10,409 nt of DNA from the NCBI GenBank assembly GCA_024409025.1, contig JAKSUM010000019.1, positions 1 to 10,409 of the forward strand, written 5' to 3'. The stretch comes from a bacterium (GTDB taxonomy: Bacteria; Vulcanimicrobiota; CADAWZ01). Below are positions 1 to 6,435 of the stretch, in pieces (position 1 is the first letter of the stretch; every line of letters begins with the position of its first letter). The position numbers and the translations under genes are program-made. The notes under the pieces are model-generated. The model made no database searches. It had not been told where the DNA came from and was given only the letters and a program-made list of their open reading frames with translations.

Positions 1-1
1 G

Positions 2-3000
2 AACGATATATCTCCACATCCCAGCATATACGGATCCTGCATAAAGCCGAGGACTGAATATAAGATAACAGTCAGGGCCGGAGCCATGGATATAAACGGC
101 AATAAGCTTAAGAATGATGTTACAAGGACTGTACGGACTGGAGACTGCAGGCCTGATATTAACATGCAGACCGGAGTATGTGTATTTGACAAGCCGTATT
201 TCCCGATAAAGGTTATCAATATGCCTTCGGTAAGCCTTGCATGCAGAAGGCTGTCGCCTTATGATGCCGTCAGATACTGTTCTCTTTCGGGAACATCAGC
301 CAAGGTTGCCGAAATGGAATCTGCCGGATGTGTACATAAGACGCTGGAACCTCCGAAGACTGAAAATCAGAGGACTGTTGTAAATGCGGATATTTCCGAT
401 CTTCTCGAAGGCGGAAAAGGCATTGTTTATATTGCAGCCCGGTTTCCTGAAAAATCTGACAGCGAGAGCATGCCGATGTGCTCCCTTGTTCAGATAACAG
501 ATATGTCAATACATCTCAAGGCATCGCCGGAAAATTCGCTCGTATGGGTTACCGGAAAGGACGGCAAGCCTGTTGAAGGTGCAGATATTGCCATAAGAAA
601 GCAGGACGGCAGCCTTGCCCTTGAAGGCAGGACTGATTCCAACGGATGCTTTGAGATAAAAAGCACCGCTTCCGTCTGCGAGGGGGCTTCTGACAGTACA
701 TTTTATGTTTTCGCCTCGAAGGGCAATGATACGGCTTTTGTGTCCTCGGATTGGGATTGGGGCGTAAATATATGGGATCTCGGTCTTAATACTTCCGATT
801 ACAGATGGGCAAACAATTATGCGGCATCAATATTTACGGAAAAGGGAATCTACAGGCCTGGGGAAAAGGTCGGAGTCAAGGGCATAATAAGGACACGCGC
901 CTCATCCGGTCTTGAGATTCCTGAGGAGAGAGCCTACAGGGTTACCGTATCTGATTCGAGAAGCAATGAAATCTTTAAAAAGGAAGTTGCGCTCAGCTCT
1001 AACGGATCATTTGAAATTTCGGTCCCTATACCTGATGCGGTTCCTTTTGGAGAATGTTCAATAAATGTAAGAGAGAATTCTCCGTCTGGAAAATATGTCG
1101 GCTTTACGTCTTTTGGCCTCTATGATTACAAGCCTGCGGATCTTGCGGCAGAGACAAAAATAACCTCAAAGGCTGTTTCCGGAGCTTCTTTTGTAAAGGG
1201 CAGCGTAAAGGCTGAATGGCTCTTCGGAGCTCCGCTCAAGGATGCCGAATATGAATGGACCCTTTCTGCCGAGAAGACCCATTTTGTTCCGGAAGGCTGC
1301 GATTCGTACTACTTCGGAATACAGGATTTTTCAGAGGGCGATGACGGAATGATCTCCCTTTCTTCCGGCAAAGGAAAGCTCGGAGCTGACGGAAAGTCGG
1401 AGATAAAGGCGGAATTTTCGTCTGACAAGCTTCCGAATGATGCCGAGATTATGCTTGAATCGACAGTGAAGTCCGCAAAAAGCGATCTTTCATCTTCAGA
1501 CAGAGCCTTCTGGCACTCTTCCGAACTCTTTATCGGGGCCAAGCCCGAATCGTTCATAGCATCTGCCGGCAAGCCTTCAAGGATAGACACTGCATGCTTT
1601 GACGAATCGGGTAAGGCGTATAAGCCGACCCAGCTTTCCGTTTCTATATTGAGGAGAACATGGACTTCCGTAAGGAAAGACACGATAGAGGACGGGACGA
1701 CATGGATCTCAAAGAAGAATGACGAAAAGGTCATGGATATATCCGTAAAGCCTTCTGAAAAAGGATTTGAATTCACCCCTGAGCAGAGCGGATATTATGT
1801 GGCAAGAATAACCGGCAAGGACAGACATGGCAGAGAATCCGTGACAGAGACCGGAATATGGGCATGCGGCAGCGGAGAATGCGGATGGGAACAGAGCGAC
1901 TCTTCCGCAATGAAGCTTTCGGCTGACAAGAAGTCGTATAAGCCCGGAGAGACAGCAAAGATATTCGTGCCGTCTCCTTACAAGTCTGCAAGGGCCCTTG
2001 TCACTACCGAACGGAACAATGTCTCTTTCAGAAGCATTGAGAGAATAGACGGAAGCAGCTCGGTAATAGAAATTCCGATATCCGCTTCCGACGTTCCCGT
2101 CATATATGCGTCTGTCCTTATTGTTCCAGACAATCCTGAGCCCGGAGTCAAGGAAAACCTCATGAGAATAGGATATGCCGAGATTCCTGTAGATGCCGGA
2201 GCGTTTAAGCTTTCCGTATCGGCATCTCCTGACAAGAAGGATTACAGGCCTGGAGAAAAAGCCGTTATCAGGCTTTCCGTAAAGGATTCCGAAGGCAGGC
2301 CCGCAAGGGGCGAGATTGCTGTCGCCGTTATAGATGAGGGCACGCTTGCCCTTAAAAATTACAGGCTTCCGGACATATTCTCTGAGTTCTATGGAAAGCA
2401 GGATCTCTGCGTTTCAAGCTATGACATGTCATCTAACGCCCTTTCTCTTGCCTCCTATTCCGAAAAAGGCAAGAACGGTGGCGGCGGAACGGATTCCATG
2501 GCGTCTGAAGGCGCAAGGAAGAATTTTTCGGATGCCGCATACTGGAATCCTTCGGTTGCTGCGGATTCTTCAGGAGAGGCTGAGGTTTCGTTTACAATGC
2601 CTGACAGCCTTACCTCGTTCAGGGTCATGGCAGTTGCGTTTGAAGGCAAAAAATTCTCCGGACTGTTTGACGACAAGGTTACGGTTTCCCAGCCTCTTGC
2701 AGTCAAGGCCGCCCTTCCTGTATTTATGCATGCGGGAGATGAGGCCCTGTGCGGCGTGACGGTCGTAAACAACAGCCCGAAAAAGATAAATGCCAGGGTA
2801 ACTCTTTCTCAAAAATCTCTCGAGCTTCTTGACTCTTCCGATGAGAAGACGGTTTCGATAAATCCAGGTTCGGAAGCTCCGGCGCTCTTCAGACTCAAGG
2901 CTCTTAAAAATGGAGTCGCCCAGTTGTCATTTAAGACTGAAGCCGGAACCGAGAAGGACGAGATACTTCTTTCGATTCCTGTTATTCCTTCTCCTAACGG

Positions 3001-4603
3001 AATCAGGACGGCGGCTTTTGCCGGCATTTCGTCTGCTCCGTCTGTGAGCGAGAAGGTTCAGATGGAAAGCGGATTCGTACCCGGTTCCGCTCTTCTGAAG
3101 GTATATGCGGGAGCCTGCGAATACGATCAGCTCGCAGGAGCCATGGATTACCTTGATTCCTACAGGCTGAACTGCCTTGAGCAGCTGACATCCAAGATTT
3201 TCCCGTATGTCGATGCCGCTGACTTTATGAAATATGAAGGCAGAGGCGGACATGATGCAAAGGTCGACGAATGGATTAAGACTGCCGGCGACAGACAGTA
3301 TTATAACGGCGGCTTTATGCTCTGGGAAAACGGCATTGTTTCGGACTATCTGACATGCTATGTTATGGAAGCCCTTATAAAGGCGGAAAAGGCCGGATAT
3401 AAGGTTCCGGAAAATATGAAGAATAATGGCGTGACTTATCTTTCATCTCTCGCATCAAGGCCCATTGACAAGGGATGGAACAATTTTGATACCGAAAAGA
3501 ACAAGAGATTCCTCAAGGCCTATGCCGCATATGATCTCTATCTTGCCGGCAGGAACGATGATTCTGTAAGGAATACATTGGCCGAGAGCGTGGATCTTAT
3601 GGATCTTACTGGAAAGGCTATGCTTCTTAGGGCATTTGCCGCAAGCGGAGGCAATTCATGGGATAAGGACAGGGTCCGTGAGTCCATAATGAACTCACTC
3701 AGAATTGAGAGCAGGGAGGCATGGTTTGAAAATGACGCCTCCTGCGCAAGATTTTACGGATCTGACGCGGTATCTACGGCCATGGCATATACTGCCCTAA
3801 CTGAGGCTTACGGATCATTCCCTGAATCTGACAAGGTTTTTCTCTGGCTTACCGGCAGAAAGCATAACGGGGCATGGAGAAACACCCATGAAAATGCACT
3901 TGGAATATCTGCCGTAAGCAGGGGAATCGCTCTTCATCCGTCTCCGAAGGGAGAGTTCAAGGCATCGGCAAGGCTTGACGGGGAAGTAATCGCTTCAGGA
4001 GTTGTCGATCCTGCAGGAAAATCCTCGGTTTCGGCAGAGAAGCATATTGATTCTCTGGAGGTGTCAGAGCTGTCCTTTGAAAAGAACAGTGGCGGCAACA
4101 TGTATTACAATGCGGTCCTTTCATGGCAGCCCAAGGGGGAGATAAAGGCATATGACAGCGGATTTTCAGTTATGAAGATTATCGAGTCAGCGGATTCAAG
4201 CAGGATTGACGGATTTGCTGAAGGCGGAATCTATAAAGTTACAATATCCGTATCTACTCCTTCAGACAGGGATTTCGTGGTTGTCAGTGACAGCGTTCCC
4301 GCCGGATTCAGGGTCATCAATACGGCCTTCAGGACCGAGAGCGCGTACCTTGCTGCCGTTCTTGAATCCATCGAGGCTTCAAACAGGCAGAAAAACGGCT
4401 GGAGCTCCTTTAACCATATTGAGTACGGTTCCGACAGCGTGAGCATGTTTGCTGACAGGATGTCCAAGGGAGAACATCTCTTCACCTACTTCATAAAGGC
4501 GGTATATAAAGGCAGGTATTCAATGTATCCTGCCAAGGCCGAGCTTATGTACTCTCCGGAGGTTGCCGGAGCAAGTAATTCGGCTGAGATAGAAATAAAG
4601 TAA
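2..4603 (+). CDS. Bacterial alpha-2-macroglobulin family protein with intact CLEQ thioester (5' end outside window)
   Basis: Large secreted or lipid-anchored A2M, a family known to trap proteases after bait cleavage. The frame is open from base 2, and the 28 residues before the ATG at 86 (ending KITVRAGAMDINGNKL) read as the end of a bacterial Ig-like domain, so that ATG is internal and the signal sequence lies upstream. Numbering from that Met: MG1-like about 30-130; MG2 from about 133 (VQITD, VWVTGKDGKPV, TDSNG); MG3 about 243-345 (GIYRPGE at 254); MG4/MG5 about 350-600; two more MG starts at YKPGE 618 and YRPGE 720; Gly-rich bait-like linker about 784-812; RKNF at 811; MG7 with MPDSLTSFRVMA near 838; thioester CLEQ at 1030-1033; toroid with GGFMLW near 1075; MG10-like end about 1352-1505 (DSVPAGF, MYSPEV). 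The 3' end is complete and followed by a terminator. The visible part contains 20 Cys. Assignment to the family is firm; localisation is inferred. Confidence 0.95.
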   Translation, partial: NDISPHPSIYGSCIKPRTEYKITVRAGAMDINGNKLKNDVTRTVRTGDCRPDINMQTGVCVFDKPYFPIKVINMPSVSLACRRLSPYDAVRYCSLSGTSAKVAEMESAGCVHKTLEPPKTENQRTVVNADISDLLEGGKGIVYIAARFPEKSDSESMPMCSLVQITDMSIHLKASPENSLVWVTGKDGKPVEGADIAIRKQDGSLALEGRTDSNGCFEIKSTASVCEGASDSTFYVFASKGNDTAFVSSDWDWGVNIWDLGLNTSDYRWANNYAASIFTEKGIYRPGEKVGVKGIIRTRASSGLEIPEERAYRVTVSDSRSNEIFKKEVALSSNGSFEISVPIPDAVPFGECSINVRENSPSGKYVGFTSFGLYDYKPADLAAETKITSKAVSGASFVKGSVKAEWLFGAPLKDAEYEWTLSAEKTHFVPEGCDSYYFGIQDFSEGDDGMISLSSGKGKLGADGKSEIKAEFSSDKLPNDAEIMLESTVKSAKSDLSSSDRAFWHSSELFIGAKPESFIASAGKPSRIDTACFDESGKAYKPTQLSVSILRRTWTSVRKDTIEDGTTWISKKNDEKVMDISVKPSEKGFEFTPEQSGYYVARITGKDRHGRESVTETGIWACGSGECGWEQSDSSAMKLSADKKSYKPGETAKIFVPSPYKSARALVTTERNNVSFRSIERIDGSSSVIEIPISASDVPVIYASVLIVPDNPEPGVKENLMRIGYAEIPVDAGAFKLSVSASPDKKDYRPGEKAVIRLSVKDSEGRPARGEIAVAVIDEGTLALKNYRLPDIFSEFYGKQDLCVSSYDMSSNALSLASYSEKGKNGGGGTDSMASEGARKNFSDAAYWNPSVAADSSGEAEVSFTMPDSLTSFRVMAVAFEGKKFSGLFDDKVTVSQPLAVKAALPVFMHAGDEALCGVTVVNNSPKKINARVTLSQKSLELLDSSDEKTVSINPGSEAPALFRLKALKNGVAQLSFKTEAGTEKDEILLSIPVIPSPNGIRTAAFAGISSAPSVSEKVQMESGFVPGSALLKVYAGACEYDQLAGAMDYLDSYRLNCLEQLTSKIFPYVDAADFMKYEGRGGHDAKVDEWIKTAGDRQYYNGGFMLWENGIVSDYLTCYVMEALIKAEKAGYKVPENMKNNGVTYLSSLASRPIDKGWNNFDTEKNKRFLKAYAAYDLYLAGRNDDSVRNTLAESVDLMDLTGKAMLLRAFAASGGNSWDKDRVRESIMNSLRIESREAWFENDASCARFYGSDAVSTAMAYTALTEAYGSFPESDKVFLWLTGRKHNGAWRNTHENALGISAVSRGIALHPSPKGEFKASARLDGEVIASGVVDPAGKSSVSAEKHIDSLEVSELSFEKNSGGNMYYNAVLSWQPKGEIKAYDSGFSVMKIIESADSSRIDGFAEGGIYKVTISVSTPSDRDFVVVSDSVPAGFRVINTAFRTESAYLAAVLESIEASNRQKNGWSSFNHIEYGSDSVSMFADRMSKGEHLFTYFIKAVYKGRYSMYPAKAELMYSPEVAGASNSAEIEIK
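2435..2521 (+). other. Bait-region-like linker in the first A2M
   Basis: Residues about 784-812, counted from the Met at 86, form a low-complexity stretch rich in Ser, Gly, Ala and Lys, including KGKNGGGG. It lies just before RKNFSDAAYW, which corresponds to the VRKxFPETW-type segment that follows the bait region in A2Ms. In the family this exposed linker is what target proteases cut to trigger the conformational change. The position is clear; which proteases cut it cannot be read from the sequence. Confidence 0.6.
3173..3184 (+). other. Thioester motif CLEQ (Cys1030-Gln1033)
   Basis: The codons TGC CTT GAG CAG encode Cys-Leu-Glu-Gln, matching the CxEQ motif in which Cys and Gln form an internal beta-cysteinyl-gamma-glutamyl thioester in A2M and complement proteins. 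The usual Gly before Cys is Asn here (RLNCLEQLTS). A toroid repeat (GGFMLW...YLTCYVMEAL) begins about 45 residues later, as expected for the thioester domain. This marks the protein as a thioester-competent A2M. Confidence 0.9.
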
Positions 4604-4610
4604 AATCTGA

Positions 4611-4645
4611 AAAAACGGCTCTTTGATGAGGGCCGTTTTTTTTTT
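4611..4645 (+). terminator. Rho-independent terminator after the first A2M gene
   Basis: The stem acggctc (4615-4621) pairs with gggccgt (4630-4636), including one G-U pair, around a loop of 8 bases. It is followed by ten T (4636-4645), and an A run before the stem can extend pairing. It begins 7 bases after the A2M stop codon and ends just before the prs promoter, so transcription of the two is separated. Confidence 0.9.
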
Positions 4646-4651
4646 AGCGTC

Positions 4652-4680
4652 TTGACAAACAGGAGATAAAATAATATAAT
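4652..4680 (+). promoter_or_regulatory. Consensus sigma70 promoter of prs-L25
   Basis: TTGACA at 4652-4657 and TATAAT at 4675-4680 match both consensus hexamers in full, with an ideal 17-base spacer. Transcription should start near 4687, giving a leader of about 38 bases before the ATG at 4725. No obvious purine-repressor box or riboswitch fits in this leader, so expression is probably strong and constitutive. Confidence 0.92.
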
Positions 4681-4724
4681 TTTCTTTGCCTTATTTTATC
4701 TTTTTCCAAGCAGATAGAGGTCAT

Positions 4725-5738
4725 ATGGACGCAGTTGAAGCAGAATTCAAAGAAAGATTCACGCTTGAAGGCAGCAATGTCAAGATATTCTCGGGAAACG
4801 CTCATCCCAGACTTGCGTACGATATATGCAGATATCTCAACCTCCCCTTGGGCGAGTCATACGCCGGTTTTTTTAAAAATGGGGAGACAAGGGTTAAAAT
4901 AGAAGAAACCGTAAGAGGGAAGGATGTCTATATCGTCCAGCCAGTATGTGGCAGGGTTAATGACAGCCTTGTTGAGCTTCTTCTGATGATTGACGCCGCA
5001 GCCAGAGCGTCCGCTAAGAACGTTACTGCAATAATTCCCTATTACGGATATGCGAAACAGGAGAAGAAGACCTCAGGCAGGGAGCCCATCGCGGCCAAGC
5101 TGTTCGCCAACATATATACTGTGGCGGGAGCCAACAGGATTATTACTGTTGATTTGCATGCGGCGGCGATTCAGGGCTTTTTTGACATTCCTGTGGATAA
5201 TCTCGCTTTTGCTCCGATATTTCATGATTATTACATGGAAAAGCTTGAGGGGCAGGATGTTGCCGTAGTATCTCCTGATGCTGGCGGAGTTGCCAGGGCA
5301 AAGGCTTTTGCCGATGCTATGAAGGCTTCTCTTTCAATAATATTTAAGAGAAGAAACAGGCCCGATCATGCCGAGGCAATAGAATTCGTCGGCGACGTCA
5401 AGGGAAAGACGGTTCTTATCATTGATGACATGATATCTACCGGAGGCACCATGATAGAGGCAGCCAGGCTCCTGAAAAAACAGGGCGCCTGCAGGATATA
5501 TGCCTGCGCCACGCATCCGCTTCTTGCGGGCAATGCGATAAGGGATATAGATAATTCGGATATAGAGGAAGTCGCTGTGGCCGATACGGTCCCGATTCCA
5601 ATTGAAGCGAGGAGAGGCAAGTTTAAATGCCTTCCGGCGGCCCAGCTTATATCGGAAGCAATTAGAAGGGTTCATTATAATTTATCAGTAAGTATGCTTT
5701 TTGACTGGAGGAAAAAATATGAAGCAAATAGCGATTGA
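4725..5738 (+). CDS. prs: Ribose-phosphate pyrophosphokinase (PRPP synthetase)
   Basis: Cytosolic enzyme that transfers pyrophosphate from ATP to ribose 5-phosphate to make PRPP for purine, pyrimidine, His, Trp and NAD synthesis. The 337-residue product shows the class I motifs in order: VKIFSGNAHP near 19, FKNGETRVKIEE at 50, YYGYAKQEKKTSGREPI, the catalytic-His segment VDLHAAAIQGFF, SPDAGGVARA, the flexible-loop FKRRNRPDHAE and the PRPP loop DDMISTGGT at 234. The ATG at 4725 is chosen because GAGG (4717-4720) precedes it and because an in-frame TTG at 4686 falls at the predicted transcription start. It has about 18 extra residues before the core. At the C end the family ending SVSMLFD is followed by about 11 extra residues that run through the Shine-Dalgarno and start of the L25 gene. 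Two usual motif residues differ: Asp to Asn at 52, and Gln to Ala in HAAAIQGFF. Family assignment is firm. Confidence 0.96.
   Translation: MDAVEAEFKERFTLEGSNVKIFSGNAHPRLAYDICRYLNLPLGESYAGFFKNGETRVKIEETVRGKDVYIVQPVCGRVNDSLVELLLMIDAAARASAKNVTAIIPYYGYAKQEKKTSGREPIAAKLFANIYTVAGANRIITVDLHAAAIQGFFDIPVDNLAFAPIFHDYYMEKLEGQDVAVVSPDAGGVARAKAFADAMKASLSIIFKRRNRPDHAEAIEFVGDVKGKTVLIIDDMISTGGTMIEAARLLKKQGACRIYACATHPLLAGNAIRDIDNSDIEEVAVADTVPIPIEARRGKFKCLPAAQLISEAIRRVHYNLSVSMLFDWRKKYEANSD
5707..5711 (+). promoter_or_regulatory. Shine-Dalgarno site fixing the L25 start
   Basis: GGAGG lies 7 bases before the ATG at 5719, inside the last codons of prs. It selects that ATG over an in-frame TTG at 5701 that lies upstream of the site. 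Because the site is embedded in translated prs sequence, L25 translation is likely coupled to prs. Confidence 0.88.
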
Positions 5739-6339
5739 AGCAAAGAAGAGAGAAACAGGCAAGAAGGCCGTCAACGCTGTAAGAAATAACGGCGGAATCC
5801 CCTGCGTAGTATATGGAAAAGGCATAGAAGCCTTCAATATCTCCGTGAACAGCCTTGCTTTTGAGAAGCTGCTCCATGCACATGGAATGAACGCTCTTTT
5901 CAGCCTTGACACTGAAGACGGCTCATGCGTTGCCATGATCGCCGGAGTCCAGAGAGATCCCGTAGCAAGGATTATCAAACATGTTGATTTTCATAAAGTA
6001 AACCTCGATGCAGCTGTCGAAGTAACGGTTCCCGTCAAGCTCGAAGGCGACTGCGCCGGAGTAAGAGCTGGCGGCATCCTCGAACAGCTCATGTGGGAAA
6101 TCAATATCGAAACCCTTCCTATGAAGGTTCCTGATCACATCGTAATCGATGTTACCAATATCGGTCTAGGCGAAGAGCTCAGAGTAGCCGGCGTACAGGC
6201 GCCTGAGGGCGTAACCGTAAAGTCACCTGCTGACGACATCGTCGTAACAGTATTGGCTCCCAAGGCAGAGTCTGAAGAAGAGTCCGAAGGCGCAGCAGAG
6301 CCCGAAGTCATCAAAAAAGGCAAAGAAGACAAGGAGTAA
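5719..6339 (+). CDS. rplY: Large-subunit ribosomal protein bL25, CTC/TL5 type
   Basis: The 206-residue product is a long-form bL25, which binds 5S rRNA in the 50S subunit. The N-terminal RNA-binding domain (about 1-92) shows the typical GKKAVNAVRNNGGIPCVVYGKG stretch in two parts and ends near VDFHKVN. The C-terminal TL5-type beta domain (about 95-185) has VPVKLEGDCAGVRAGG and DVTNIGLGEELRV. A charged tail rich in Glu and Lys follows. The gene begins inside the last 20 bases of prs, an arrangement matching the common bacterial prs-ctc pair; no pth gene follows, since a terminator comes 18 bases after the stop. Codon use differs from the neighbours: Ile is mostly ATC (12 of 16) and Arg mostly AGA, consistent with high expression. 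Sure of family; the gene is also called ctc. Confidence 0.95.
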   Translation: MKQIAIEAKKRETGKKAVNAVRNNGGIPCVVYGKGIEAFNISVNSLAFEKLLHAHGMNALFSLDTEDGSCVAMIAGVQRDPVARIIKHVDFHKVNLDAAVEVTVPVKLEGDCAGVRAGGILEQLMWEINIETLPMKVPDHIVIDVTNIGLGEELRVAGVQAPEGVTVKSPADDIVVTVLAPKAESEEESEGAAEPEVIKKGKEDKE

Positions 6340-6356
6340 TCCTGAAGCATTAAAAA

Positions 6357-6385
6357 AGCTCCCGCAATGCGGGGGCTTTTTTTTT
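6357..6385 (+). terminator. Rho-independent terminator of the prs-L25 operon
   Basis: The arm agctcccgc (6357-6365) pairs with gcgggggct (6369-6377), with one G-U pair and a 3-base loop. A run of nine T ends at 6385. It lies 18 bases after the L25 stop. This strong hairpin separates the operon from the second A2M gene. Confidence 0.92.
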
Positions 6386-6395
6386 CTCCGAATGA

Positions 6396-6404
6396 TGCTA
6401 TAAT
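6396..6404 (+). promoter_or_regulatory. Extended -10 promoter of the second A2M-like gene
   Basis: TGCTATAAT gives an exact -10 hexamer (6399-6404) with the TGn extension. The matching -35 position (about 6376-6381) falls in the T run of the preceding terminator and has no TTGACA-like sequence. The predicted start is near 6411, leaving a leader of about 25 bases. Confidence 0.75.
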
Positions 6405-6424
6405 ATATCCAATGAAAAATTACT

Positions 6425-6432
6425 AAGGGGGA
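6425..6432 (+). promoter_or_regulatory. Shine-Dalgarno site of the second A2M-like gene
   Basis: AAGGGGGA stands 4 to 5 bases before the ATG at 6436 and fixes that start. The next codons encode a short basic N-terminus and a hydrophobic helix, as expected for a membrane-anchored protein. Confidence 0.8.
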
Positions 6433-6435
6433 TTC

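Noticed and set aside
1309..1776. Minus-strand open frame of about 155 codons inside the first A2M
   Set aside because: It lies wholly within a gene with clear domain structure, has a Ser/Phe-rich shadow composition, and has no ribosome site or recognisable motif.
2334..2759. Plus-strand open frame in another frame of the first A2M, rich in Arg and Leu
   Set aside because: The composition is typical of an out-of-frame reading and it overlaps the conserved MG6-MG7 region.
4686..4724. In-frame TTG at 4686 as the prs start, adding 13 residues
   Set aside because: It coincides with the predicted transcription start of a consensus promoter, has no ribosome site, and the added residues do not resemble Prs.
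4646..4724. Riboswitch or purine-repressor operator in the prs leader
   Set aside because: The leader is only about 38 bases and shows no hairpin or operator-like palindrome.
5701..5718. In-frame TTG at 5701 as the L25 start
   Set aside because: The Shine-Dalgarno GGAGG lies downstream of it, correctly spaced for the ATG at 5719, where the L25 family sequence begins.
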